A stretch of 64,000 bases of DNA from Chitinophaga agri (GTDB taxonomy: Bacteria; Bacteroidota; Bacteroidia; Chitinophagales; Chitinophagaceae): positions 5,722,001 to 5,786,000 of the forward strand of contig NZ_CP048113.1 in the NCBI RefSeq assembly GCF_010093065.1, in the 5' to 3' direction. The notes beneath the pieces are model-generated. The model saw only the letters and a program-made list of their open reading frames with translations. It had not been told where the DNA came from and ran no database searches. Of the stretch, positions 43,323-51,761 are shown piece after piece. The position numbers and the translations under genes are program-made. Positions within the stretch are counted from its first letter, which is position 1. The number at the start of each line of letters is the position of its first letter.

Positions 43323-44378
43323 TTATCTCTTTTGATACTGTTCGCTGTAATAATCCTGGTAGGAACCACTGGTAACGTGGTCAAGCCATTCCTCGTTGGT
43401 GAGGTACCATTCCACTGTTTTTTCAAGCCCTTCCTCAAACTGAAGGGATGGTGCCCACCCCAGTTCCTTATTGAGCTTTGTTGCGTCAATTGCATAACGC
43501 AGATCATGTCCCGCACGGTCTTTCACAAAAGTGATCAGCTTGGCAGACGTACCAGGTGCACGGCCCAGTTTCTTATCCATGATCATACACAGCAGGTTGA
43601 TAAGATCGATGTTTTTCCACTCATTGAAACCGCCGATATTGTAGGTTTCACCTACGCGGCCTTTATGGAAAATGGTATCAATCGCCCGGGCGTGATCTTC
43701 TACAAACAACCAGTCACGCACATTCTCGCCTTTACCATAAACAGGTACCGGCTTGTTATTTTTGATATTGTGAATGGCCAGTGGAATGAGTTTTTCCGGG
43801 AAATGATGTGAGCCGTAGTTGTTAGAACAGTTGGAAATGATAGCAGGCAGGTGATAAGTGTGATAATACGCCATCACGAAATGATCAGAGCTTGCTTTTG
43901 AAGCAGAATAGGGCGAACGCGGATCGTAGGAGGTCTCTTCAGTAAAAAAGCCCTCTTCGCCCAGGCTGCCATATACTTCATCTGTGGATACATGGTAGAA
44001 CAGTTTATTTTCATAATTGTCCTTCCAGTATTTCCTGGCCGTGTTCAGCAGTGTAGCAGTACCTAATACATTAGTTCTGATGAATGCCAGTGGGTCCATG
44101 ATAGACCTGTCCACATGGCTTTCTGCTGCCAGGTGGATCACAGCGTCGAATGAGTAGGTAGCAAACAGTTCGTCAATGAATGCCTCGTCTGTGATATCAC
44201 CCTTTACAAAGGTGTAGTTAGACTTATCTTTAATGTCTTTGAGATTCTCAAGGTTGCCAGCGTAGGTTAAAGCATCCAGATTGACGATCCGGTAATTAGC
44301 ATACTTGTTCACAAATAATCTCACTACGTGAGAGCCAATAAAACCAGCGCCACCTGTGATGAGTATGGTGTTGTACAT
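43323..44378 (-). CDS. rfbB: dTDP-glucose 4,6-dehydratase
   Basis: 351 residues, an extended short-chain dehydrogenase. GGAGFIGSHV at the N-terminus binds NAD+; STDEVYG near residue 130 and the YSASKASSD segment near 156 give the catalytic Thr/Asp-Glu and Tyr-x-x-x-Lys residues. It makes dTDP-4-keto-6-deoxyglucose. Eight bases separate it from rfbC, and 84 from uxs. Confidence 0.95.
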   Translation of the reverse strand: MYNTILITGGAGFIGSHVVRLFVNKYANYRIVNLDALTYAGNLENLKDIKDKSNYTFVKGDITDEAFIDELFATYSFDAVIHLAAESHVDRSIMDPLAFIRTNVLGTATLLNTARKYWKDNYENKLFYHVSTDEVYGSLGEEGFFTEETSYDPRSPYSASKASSDHFVMAYYHTYHLPAIISNCSNNYGSHHFPEKLIPLAIHNIKNNKPVPVYGKGENVRDWLFVEDHARAIDTIFHKGRVGETYNIGGFNEWKNIDLINLLCMIMDKKLGRAPGTSAKLITFVKDRAGHDLRYAIDATKLNKELGWAPSLQFEEGLEKTVEWYLTNEEWLDHVTSGSYQDYYSEQYQKR

Positions 44379-44462
44379 AATGATTATTTAATTCTGAAGT
44401 ACAATTTACAAATGCAAATGAACCACTATTTCAGCGGAAACAGTGGTTCATTTTATACATGA

Positions 44463-45401
44463 TTATTTGTTGAAAGCTTCTTTAAAGTACTCGTAAGTGA
44501 TCTTCAGACCTTCTTTCCTGTCTACTTTCGGAGCCCAGCCAAGCAATTCCTGTGCTTTGGTGATATCTGGTTTCCTTTGTTTCGGATCGTCTTTTGGAAG
44601 TGGCTGATAGATAATCTTTTGCTTGCTGCCTGTCAGTTCCAGGATCTCTTCTGCGAATTCTTTCAGTGTGATCTCCGCCGGGTTACCGATGTTCACCGGC
44701 AGGTGATAATCGCTCAGCAGTAAGCGATAAATGCCATCTACCAGGTCAGATACATAACAGAACGAACGGGTTTGAGAACCGTCTCCAAATACAGTCAGGT
44801 CCTGACCGGTGAGTGCCTGACTCATAAATGCAGGTAATGCACGGCCATCATTGAGTCGCATACGAGGACCATAGGTATTGAATATCCTGATGATCCTGGT
44901 TTCAACGTTATGAAAATTATGGTATGCCATGGTGATGGATTCCATGAAGCGTTTCGCTTCATCATACACGCCACGAGGTCCAACGGGGTTCACATTTCCC
45001 CAGTATTCTTCAGGTTGCGGATGCACGTTAGGATCGCCATATACCTCTGAAGTAGAAGCAACGAGTATACGTGCTTTTTTCTCTTTGGCAAGTCCCAGCA
45101 GGTTATGTGTACCGAGTGAGCCTACTTTCAATGTCTGGATAGGCATTTTCAGATAGTCGATCGGACTTGCAGGAGAGGCAAAATGTAAGATGTAATCCAG
45201 TTCTCCTGGTACATGTACAAATTTGCTGACGTCGTGATGATAATATTCGAACTCCGGTAGCGGAAACAGGTGTTCTATATTTTTAATGTTGCCGGTCAGG
45301 AGGTTATCCATTCCAACCACACGGTATCCTTCAGCAATGAAACGGTCACAAAGATGTGAACCCAGGAAGCCGGCAGCGCCGGTAATCAGAACTCTTTTCA
45401 T
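44463..45401 (-). CDS. uxs: UDP-glucuronate decarboxylase (UDP-xylose synthase)
   Basis: 312 residues, short-chain dehydrogenase fold. [10 protein letters not shown] binds NAD+; [22 protein letters not shown] and YDEAKRF near residues 140-150 match UXS proteins, as does [10 protein letters not shown]. It converts UDP-glucuronate, the product of the adjacent Ugd, to UDP-xylose. A less likely alternative is a GDP-mannose or UDP-galactose epimerase, but the ASPASPIDY and EYWGNVNP segments favour UXS. Gene order ugd-uxs supports this. Confidence 0.9.
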   Translation of the reverse strand: MKRVLITGAAGFLGSHLCDRFIAEGYRVVGMDNLLTGNIKNIEHLFPLPEFEYYHHDVSKFVHVPGELDYILHFASPASPIDYLKMPIQTLKVGSLGTHNLLGLAKEKKARILVASTSEVYGDPNVHPQPEEYWGNVNPVGPRGVYDEAKRFMESITMAYHNFHNVETRIIRIFNTYGPRMRLNDGRALPAFMSQALTGQDLTVFGDGSQTRSFCYVSDLVDGIYRLLLSDYHLPVNIGNPAEITLKEFAEEILELTGSKQKIIYQPLPKDDPKQRKPDITKAQELLGWAPKVDRKEGLKITYEYFKEAFNK

Positions 45402-45432
45402 TTCAAACTGGCATTAATGCGTAAAGTGATGA

Positions 45433-46746
45433 CTAGTTTTTTGCAGCGGCGCGTCCTACGCTTTCGTAGTGATACCCAAGTTCTTCCATCCTGGATACGT
45501 CAAACAGATTTCTTCCGTCGAAGATCAGTTTGTTATTCAGAGAGTTGCCAATTTTTTCAAAATCAGGTGTTCTGAATACGCTCCATTCTGTTGCGATCAC
45601 CAGCGCATCTGCATTGGTCAGGCACTCATACTGATTAGCAGCATAGGTTACCTTATCGCCGATCAGGCGTTTTACGTTAGCCATTGCTTCCGGATCAAAT
45701 ACAGCAACTGTAGCACCGGCTTCGACCAGTGCATCAATCATATATAAGGCTGGCGCCTCACGAATGTCATCCGTGTTAGGCTTGAATGCCAGTCCCCAGA
45801 GAGCAAAATGTTTGCCTTTCAGGTCATTATCAAACCATGCGCTGATCTTTGGCATAAGGAACAGTTTCTGTCTCTCATTTACATCCATCACAGCATTTAG
45901 TATCTTGAAGTTGTAATTAGCATCTTCGGATGATTTTACGAGTGCCTGTACATCTTTAGGGAAGCAGCTACCTCCATAACCAATGCCCGGGAACAGGAAA
46001 CGTTTACCGATCCTGTCGTCGCTACCTACGCCTCTGCGCACCATGTCTACATCCGCACCCAGTTTCTCACACAGAATAGCTATTTCATTCATGAATGAGA
46101 TCTTGGTAGCCAGGAATGAGTTAGCAGCGTATTTAGTCAGCTCCGCAGATTTCTCGTCCATGAACAGGATAGGGTTACCCTGGCGTACGAATGGAGCAAA
46201 CAGTTCGCCCATTACTTTGCGTGCTCTTTCAGAACGGGTACCGATCACGACACGGTCAGGTTTCATGAAATCATCTACAGCCACCCCCTCGCGCAGGAAT
46301 TCCGGGTTGGAAACCACATCAAACGGTTGTGTTGTATGTTTTGCAATAGCAGCTTGGACCAGTTCCGCAGTACCTACCGGCACTGTGCTCTTGTCAATAA
46401 TCACTTTATAATCATCGATGATCTTACCCAGATCATCTGCTACACGCAGGATATAGGAAAGATCAGCAGAACCATCTTCTCCAGGAGGAGTAGGCAGTGC
46501 CAGGAATATCACTTCTCCATGCTTGGCTCCTTCAGCCAGGCTGGTGGTAAAATGTAAACGCCCTTCCTTTAGGTTACGTTCGAACAGCTTTTCAAGTCCC
46601 GGCTCATAAATAGTGATCTGTCCGTTTGACAACTTATTGACCTTATTGACGTCAATATCGACGCAAACAACGTCATTTCCTGTTTCTGCGAAACAGGTGC
46701 CGGTCACTAGTCCCACGTAACCTGTGCCTACTACTGTAATTTTCAT
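45433..46746 (-). CDS. ugd: UDP-glucose 6-dehydrogenase
   Basis: 437 residues, standard. It oxidises UDP-glucose twice to UDP-glucuronate with NAD+. N-terminal GTGYVGLVTG binds NAD; FLREGVAVDDF is the substrate loop; GYGGSCFPKD carries the catalytic cysteine near residue 260. The ATG overlaps the stop of the upstream aminotransferase gene as ATGA. The product feeds Uxs. Confidence 0.96.
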   Translation of the reverse strand: MKITVVGTGYVGLVTGTCFAETGNDVVCVDIDVNKVNKLSNGQITIYEPGLEKLFERNLKEGRLHFTTSLAEGAKHGEVIFLALPTPPGEDGSADLSYILRVADDLGKIIDDYKVIIDKSTVPVGTAELVQAAIAKHTTQPFDVVSNPEFLREGVAVDDFMKPDRVVIGTRSERARKVMGELFAPFVRQGNPILFMDEKSAELTKYAANSFLATKISFMNEIAILCEKLGADVDMVRRGVGSDDRIGKRFLFPGIGYGGSCFPKDVQALVKSSEDANYNFKILNAVMDVNERQKLFLMPKISAWFDNDLKGKHFALWGLAFKPNTDDIREAPALYMIDALVEAGATVAVFDPEAMANVKRLIGDKVTYAANQYECLTNADALVIATEWSVFRTPDFEKIGNSLNNKLIFDGRNLFDVSRMEELGYHYESVGRAAAKN

Positions 46747-47882
46747 TTGGAGTTTTGATTTAAGAATGATTTAACTGAATCGATGATGTGCTGGAGCTGA
46801 TCTGCATCCATTTCAGTGTGTATTGGTAAGGATATAACCTTAGATGTGAGGCTATCAGTAACGGGGAGATCGAATGCAGCACCACCAAAGTCTGCGAACA
46901 TTTTCTGGCGATGTGCAGGTACAGGGTAATAAATCATTGCTGGTACCTGTCTTTCCTGCAGGTATTGTTGTAACGCGTTACGGTCTGCTCCATTCAGCTG
47001 TAATGTATACTGATGATATACGTGGTAGCTGTTGGATGCTCTATATGGAGTGGTGATCTCGGGAATACCGGCAAATCCGGCATCATAAGCATCAGCCACC
47101 GCACGACGGGCTTTGATATATTCATCCAGTAGTGGTAATTTGATATTCAGTACCACTGCCTGTAATGTGTCGAGACGGGAATTAACGCCCACTACGTCAT
47201 GATAATAACGGGCAGACTGTCCATGGTTGGCCACCATTCTGATCTTTGCGGCCAGCGTGTCATCATTGGTGAAAAGTGCACCACCATCGCCATAACAGCC
47301 CAGGTTTTTGGACGGGAAGAAGGAGGTACAGCCTATCTGACCAATAGCGCCCAGCATTTTGCGGGTACCGTCAGCAAACGTGTAATGTCCGCCTATAGCT
47401 TGTGCATTATCTTCAATAACAGGGATATTATATTTCCTGGAAATCGCCATGATAGGCTCCATGTCTGTAGCATGGCCATACAGGTGAACAGGAACAATCG
47501 CTTTGGTTTTGGAAGTGATCGCTTTCTCTACCTGCTCCGGGTCAAGACAGAACGTCTTCGGATCTACATCGACAAATACCGGTTTCAGACGTAACAGCGC
47601 AATCACCTCTGCAGTCGCAATAAAGGTAAAGGAGGGCGTAATGACCTCGTCTCCGGGAGCCAGATCTAACGCCATCATAGCAATCTGCAACGCGTCGGTA
47701 CCATTTGCACAAGGAATCACATGTTTTACACCGAGATAATCTTGCAGAGCCGTGGTGAATTGTTGTACAGGTGCGCCATTAATAAAAGCTGCATTTTCCA
47801 GCACTTCGGTCATCGCAGCATCAACCTGCGGCTTTATTTTCAAGTATTGGCGTTTTAAATCCACCATTTGAATAGGAACCAT
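46743..47882 (-). CDS. DegT/DnrJ/EryC1-family sugar aminotransferase (WbpE-like)
   Basis: 379 residues from the ATG at 47882; the extended frame beyond it crosses the divergent promoters and kdtA start. PLP enzyme of the sugar aminotransferase family: ANGTDALQIAMMALDLAPGDEV, PSFTFIATAEVIALL, VPVHLYGHATDM, and the lysine of SFFPSKNLGCYGDGG that binds PLP. These residues are closest to WbpE, which transaminates a UDP-3-keto-glucuronate derivative; with ugd next to it an amino-uronate route is possible but the substrate is inferred. It is the first gene of the operon ending with rfbD. Confidence 0.87.
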   Translation of the reverse strand: MVPIQMVDLKRQYLKIKPQVDAAMTEVLENAAFINGAPVQQFTTALQDYLGVKHVIPCANGTDALQIAMMALDLAPGDEVITPSFTFIATAEVIALLRLKPVFVDVDPKTFCLDPEQVEKAITSKTKAIVPVHLYGHATDMEPIMAISRKYNIPVIEDNAQAIGGHYTFADGTRKMLGAIGQIGCTSFFPSKNLGCYGDGGALFTNDDTLAAKIRMVANHGQSARYYHDVVGVNSRLDTLQAVVLNIKLPLLDEYIKARRAVADAYDAGFAGIPEITTPYRASNSYHVYHQYTLQLNGADRNALQQYLQERQVPAMIYYPVPAHRQKMFADFGGAAFDLPVTDSLTSKVISLPIHTEMDADQLQHIIDSVKSFLNQNSK

Positions 47883-47912
47883 GAGTGGGATAGATATTTT
47901 GTTTAAAGTGAG

Positions 47913-47920
47913 CAAATTTA
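47913..47920 (-). promoter_or_regulatory. Candidate -7 element (TAAATTTG) of the sugar-nucleotide operon
   Basis: Exact TAnnTTTG on the minus strand, 30 bases upstream of the aminotransferase ATG. It is only 24 bases from the opposite-strand -7 element of kdtA, so the two promoters overlap in footprint. Confidence 0.5.
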
Positions 47921-47944
47921 CAAATTTTGACATAGGATGGGCAG

Positions 47945-47952
47945 TATCTTTG
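47945..47952 (+). promoter_or_regulatory. Candidate -7 element (TATCTTTG) of kdtA
   Basis: Exact TAnnTTTG on the plus strand, 36 bases before the kdtA ATG at 47989, within the intergenic gap to the divergent operon. Confidence 0.55.
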
Positions 47953-47988
47953 CGCCTGATCCAAAAAACAGTAAAAGTACGTTCAGGC

Positions 47989-49254
47989 ATGGCGGCAAGC
48001 ACAATTATATATGATCTGGGAATAAGAACTTACCGGGCCGCTGTAGGCCTGGTCGCAGCGACTGGGAATGCTAAAGCCCGCCGGTGGCTGGATGGACGGA
48101 AAAACTGGCAGGAATCCCTGCAGCAACACCTGCCTGCAGGCGGTCCCATCGTTTGGGTCCATGCCGCCTCGCTGGGTGAATTTGAACAGGGGAGGCCGGT
48201 CCTGGAGGCTATCCGCCAGGAATATCCGGCCTGTAAAATACTGCTGACCTTTTTCTCTCCTTCAGGTTATGAAGTGCGGAAAGACTATGCTGGTGCCGAT
48301 CACGTATGCTACCTGCCACTTGATACCCGGCAGAATGCCAGGGATTTTATCCACCTGGTCAGGCCCTCTCTGGCCATTTTTATCAAATATGAATTCTGGT
48401 ATCATATGCTGACGAGCCTGTACCGGGAAAAAATACCTGTATTGCTCATCTCCGGGATATTCCGGCAGGGTCAGGTATTCTTTAAGCCCTATGGTGGTAT
48501 GTTCCGTCGTTTATTGCGGCAGCTCACCTACATCTTTGTTCAGAATCAGGAATCAGTTGGGTTACTAACACAGGCTGGTATTTCCAACATTGCCCTGGCG
48601 GGAGATACCCGTTTTGACCGGGTATGGGCATTACAGGAAGAAAACAGGGAAGTGGGAGGGATCAGTGAATTTATTGGTGCCCAACAGGCGGTGATTGCCG
48701 GTAGCACCTGGGACGAAGATGAGGTATTACTGGCTGCCTGGTGGAAGAAAAAACCTCACGCAGATCGTTGCCTGATCATTGCTCCGCATGAGATCGAGCC
48801 GGCGCATATCAATAAAATAACTACACTGTTCCCGGAAGCTGTCCGTTATACGGAATGGATAAAACAGCCAGGCAGGGAGGGGAAAGTGCTTATAATAGAT
48901 AACGTTGGTATGCTTTCAGCATTATACCGTTATGCGGCGATCACATATGTAGGTGGTGGTTTTGGAAAAGATGGTATTCACAACGTGTTGGAGCCTGCTA
49001 CATATGGTAAAGCGGTACTTTTTGGTCCGGTGTTCCATAAATTCCCTGAAGCAGCTGCATTGATCGCTGCCGGCGGTGGCATCAGTATACATGATCAGGA
49101 TACATTGGACATACAGCTGGAAAAACTATTGCAGGATACTGCCTTCCGTACGCATACAGGGGCACAGGCAAAAAAATATGTGGCTGATAATAAAGGCGCT
49201 ACGGGTAAGATCCTACGCTATATTCAGGAGAAACGCTTCTTAACAAGACTGTAG
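47989..49254 (+). CDS. kdtA: 3-deoxy-D-manno-octulosonic acid (Kdo) transferase
   Basis: 421 residues from the ATG at 47989; the longer frame begins inside the divergent gene's promoter region. KdtA (WaaA) adds Kdo to lipid A precursor at the inner face of the cytoplasmic membrane. GT30 landmarks: WVHAASLGEFEQGRPVLE, with the catalytic glutamate, near residues 60-77; FSPSGYEVRKDY; IKYEFWYHML; and the donor site YVGGGFGKDGIHNVLEPATYG near the C-terminus. Its 3' end overlaps the convergent 290-residue gene by 31 bases. The neighbourhood of sugar-nucleotide genes fits envelope polysaccharide synthesis. Confidence 0.94.
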   Translation: MAASTIIYDLGIRTYRAAVGLVAATGNAKARRWLDGRKNWQESLQQHLPAGGPIVWVHAASLGEFEQGRPVLEAIRQEYPACKILLTFFSPSGYEVRKDYAGADHVCYLPLDTRQNARDFIHLVRPSLAIFIKYEFWYHMLTSLYREKIPVLLISGIFRQGQVFFKPYGGMFRRLLRQLTYIFVQNQESVGLLTQAGISNIALAGDTRFDRVWALQEENREVGGISEFIGAQQAVIAGSTWDEDEVLLAAWWKKKPHADRCLIIAPHEIEPAHINKITTLFPEAVRYTEWIKQPGREGKVLIIDNVGMLSALYRYAAITYVGGGFGKDGIHNVLEPATYGKAVLFGPVFHKFPEAAALIAAGGGISIHDQDTLDIQLEKLLQDTAFRTHTGAQAKKYVADNKGATGKILRYIQEKRFLTRL

Positions 49255-50096
49255 AACTGTCTCACCGCACGGTTTTCGTCATCCCATCCCTGGCGTATTT
49301 TCAGCTCTCTTTCAATCCAGTACTCAGCTTCCTGCAAGGTGTGAAATTCGTTGATCGTTTTAAGTGAACGCTCATATGTATCTACATCACCACGGAATAA
49401 CTCCTGGATAAACTGAAATTTGTCATTGATACCGATCGCCTGACGCAGGTCTTTCACCGGAATGTCGCTCAGTCTGTCGCCAATCTCGTCATACGACTGA
49501 CGCCAGCGGTCATTCAGCGATGTAGTCTGTGCTACCAGTTGATTCAGCTCTTTTAGTTCTTTGCGTACGCCATTGGTTTCAGGCTTTTTGCCATTCTGAT
49601 GAGTATGCTCTCCATTGTTCACAGGAGCATTTACCTGCTGTTGAGAATGGGCATTACCATACAGGGTGATAAAAGCTGGTTTTTTTTCTTCTGATGCTGG
49701 TGCCGCTGCAGATTGTGGTAAAGGTTCGGGAGCAGGTACAGGCTTTGGCATAGACGTGTGATGACGAGGTAACGTCAACGTTGAGCCGCCAGCAGGAGCC
49801 GCCGCAGGCACTGCCTCACGGGATACTTGCTGTGAAACCGTTTCTGATGATGTTGTTACAGGAGGAGCGACCGTAATAATAGTCGTATTGGCTGTTGTAT
49901 TAATCGCTGCACCAGGTAGAATTACAGCGATATGGCTGTCCTGTTTCTGCTGTGTGCGTTCCTGCTCTCTTTCCAGCGTTCTTGCGTGAAGAAGCTCTGC
50001 CTGCAGTAGTTGCACATAATAAGAAATGGACTGTAAACCAGCATTTGAATTTTTGAGTTCCTGTAACTTATCAATTAATGCACTTATTTTTTCCAT
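49224..50096 (-). CDS. Bacteroidota protein of unknown function with coiled-coil ends and a disordered linker
   Basis: 290 residues. The N-terminal 50 residues form a coiled coil (MEKISALIDKLQELKNSN...); a Pro/Ala/Thr/Ser-rich middle (about 60-170) looks disordered; residues about 180-290 are a helical domain with DLRQAIGINDKFQFIQELFRG, INEFHTLQEAEYWIERE and a basic tail YSLVKKRFS. I believe this C-terminal block is shared among Bacteroidota proteins, but no function is known to me. It is convergent with kdtA (31-base overlap) and divergent from tdk. It could be a cytoplasmic scaffold; nothing in the sequence proves it. Confidence 0.75.
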   Translation of the reverse strand: MEKISALIDKLQELKNSNAGLQSISYYVQLLQAELLHARTLEREQERTQQKQDSHIAVILPGAAINTTANTTIITVAPPVTTSSETVSQQVSREAVPAAAPAGGSTLTLPRHHTSMPKPVPAPEPLPQSAAAPASEEKKPAFITLYGNAHSQQQVNAPVNNGEHTHQNGKKPETNGVRKELKELNQLVAQTTSLNDRWRQSYDEIGDRLSDIPVKDLRQAIGINDKFQFIQELFRGDVDTYERSLKTINEFHTLQEAEYWIERELKIRQGWDDENRAVRQFYSLVKKRFS

Positions 50097-50225
50097 AGCA
50101 GTAAAAAAAATAAATTGAAAGCAAAATGCGTTCCATGCCTTAATTGTTAACGCGATACGGGGGAATTTATTTTATTTGCATAAAGTTAGGGCATTTTAAT
50201 TAACTGTAAATCAAAATACTAGAAT

Positions 50226-50798
50226 ATGTTTATTGAACCTTCTCTTGTGGGAGGGCGAAGGGGTTGGATAGAAGTTATCTGTGGCTCAATGTTTTCCGGA
50301 AAGACGGAAGAATTGATCAGAAGACTGAAACGGGCCCGGATAGCCAATTTGAAAGTTGAAATCTTTAAACCGATGATAGATACGCGATATGATGTACAAC
50401 ATATTGTGTCTCATGATGAAAGCCGCATCATTAGTACTCCGCTGGAAAACTCACAGCAGATATTGCTACTGGCGCAGGATGTAGATGTTGTTGGGATTGA
50501 TGAAGCACAGTTTTTTGATGGTGAACTTCCGGAAGTTTGTGATCAGCTGGCCCTCAGAGGTATCCGTGTAATCGTAGCCGGACTGGATATGGATTATCTG
50601 GGAAAGCCTTTCGGGCAAATGCCTTTCCTGCTAGCGAAGGCAGACTATATCACCAAACTGCACGCTATCTGTGTAAAATGCGGCAACATCGCCAATTACT
50701 CTTACCGTAAAACGAAAGATACGCATACCGTGTTGTTGGGAGAAACGGACCTGTACGAACCGCGGTGCAGACATTGTTATTATGAAGGTGTAGAATAA
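50226..50798 (+). CDS. tdk: Thymidine kinase
   Basis: 190 residues, standard bacterial type II enzyme. It phosphorylates thymidine with ATP for salvage. P-loop GSMFSGKT is at 20-27, the catalytic Glu93 in DEAQFF at 92-97, and the zinc site in CVKCG and CRHCY at the C-terminus. The gene is alone, flanked by a terminator downstream. Confidence 0.95.
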   Translation: MFIEPSLVGGRRGWIEVICGSMFSGKTEELIRRLKRARIANLKVEIFKPMIDTRYDVQHIVSHDESRIISTPLENSQQILLLAQDVDVVGIDEAQFFDGELPEVCDQLALRGIRVIVAGLDMDYLGKPFGQMPFLLAKADYITKLHAICVKCGNIANYSYRKTKDTHTVLLGETDLYEPRCRHCYYEGVE

Positions 50799-50801
50799 TT
50801 G

Positions 50802-50829
50802 AAAGCGTTCCTGACCGGAGCGCTTTTTT
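50802..50829 (+). terminator. Terminator of tdk
   Basis: AAAGCGTTCC pairs with GGAGCGCTTT (one G-T wobble) around a five-base loop, followed by TTT. Confidence 0.85.
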
Positions 50830-51028
50830 AATGACTGATCCCTGATCTCATCTTCCTGTAATCCTCCGGCCCCCCCCTGTTATACTTCCTGAACTGCCTG
50901 CCTGGTAATCCTCATCACTGAAATCCGATTTTCCTGTAATCTGGCTGATCCTACTTCTTTTGGCTATTTAGTAGCTACCCGTCCTCTATTGAAACAGGTC
51001 ATTCTTTTTATACTTAATCTATACTATA

Positions 51029-51109
51029 AGGTCACCATAAGGGCACCTCAAGGGCACTTCATTATCCCTGGGATATTGAAGTGCCCTTGAGGTGCCCTTA
51101 TGGTGACCT
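51029..51109. repeat. Hairpin repeat built of 11-bp tandem units, copy 2
   Basis: Left arm 51029-51061 and right arm 51077-51109 are perfect inverse copies over 33 bases. Each arm is three 11-bp units (AAGGTCACCAT, AAGGGCACCTC, AAGGGCACTTC). The loop itself folds (TATCCC and GGGATA with one base between), so the whole element is nearly one rod of 40 pairs. A 25-base run at 51070-51094 is identical to 10112-10136 of copy 1. It lies between two terminators, outside transcribed genes. Confidence 0.88.
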
Positions 51110-51155
51110 GTAGATGACCTTTGAATAAGGATATTTAGCCGTTAATTTATGGCAT

Positions 51156-51201
51156 AAAAAAGAAGCCGTCCGGCTGAATGTCAGCGGACGGCTTCTTTTT
51201 T
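51156..51201 (-). terminator. Terminator of gtrA
   Basis: AAGAAGCCGTCC pairs with GGACGGCTTCTT, with an inner CTGA/TCAG pair, flanked by A-rich and T-rich runs. It ends the minus-strand gtrA transcript and works in both directions. Confidence 0.85.
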
Positions 51202-51218
51202 ATATCATATAATCATTA

Positions 51219-51701
51219 TCAGGTGCTGGCCTTGACCTTGAAGGTAAACTTCTTCTGGGTAAGGTAGCTGAAACCTACAACGAATATGGTTGTCAATACT
51301 TTAGCGATTGTCGGGTAGATGTGAAAATATTCAACGAACAGCTTCATGAACCCATAGTTGAGGCAGATGCAGATACCTACCAACATAAAATAGCGTACCA
51401 GCTGTACCCTGCCCCTCAGGTTAGACTCAGAGAATACAATGTATTTGCTCAGCAGGAACCCGGTTGGAAAAGTAACGATCATCGCCATGAATAAGGCCGC
51501 AATGTGTGCACTGACGGTGAGGATGCCTCCGGGATGGATCGGGCTTTCATGAAGGATAAAATGGAAACTGATGTAATACAGGATGATATCCATAGCCGTA
51601 TTACCACTGCCACAGGCAAGGTAACGGAATGTTTGCAGCGGCATCAGTCTGGCAAATGGCTGGTAAAAAAAATCTAATACCAATAAAATGAACCTTTTCA
51701 T
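51219..51701 (-). CDS. GtrA-family membrane protein
   Basis: 160 residues from the ATG at 51701; an extension of seven codons starts with TTG and is less likely. Four membrane helices (about residues 25-45, 52-75, 90-112 and 122-142) and the basic ends fit the GtrA family, which is thought to flip lipid-linked sugars or carry undecaprenyl-linked glucose across the inner membrane. It follows accC on the same strand, 61 bases downstream. No adjacent glycosyltransferase is present, so a target polymer cannot be named. Confidence 0.85.
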   Translation of the reverse strand: MKRFILLVLDFFYQPFARLMPLQTFRYLACGSGNTAMDIILYYISFHFILHESPIHPGGILTVSAHIAALFMAMIVTFPTGFLLSKYIVFSESNLRGRVQLVRYFMLVGICICLNYGFMKLFVEYFHIYPTIAKVLTTIFVVGFSYLTQKKFTFKVKAST

Positions 51702-51761
51702 AAAATATTTGTACAGTGACAAAACTAGTCAGTTTTACCGTTACTGTACTGCGCTTTTGGA

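Larger units (their letters stand above)
50799..51218. other. 420-base intergenic region with terminators and hairpin repeat copy 2
   Basis: No protein gene. It contains the tdk terminator, three loosely similar CCTGTAATC-like words (near 50855, 50900 and 50934), an eight-C run at 50870-50877, hairpin repeat copy 2 at 51029-51109 and the gtrA terminator at 51156-51201. Confidence 0.65.

Noticed and set aside
50870..50877. Run of eight C with nearby CCTGTAATC-like words
   Set aside because: Could be a phase-variable tract, but no gene or promoter lies across it and the repeats are loose.
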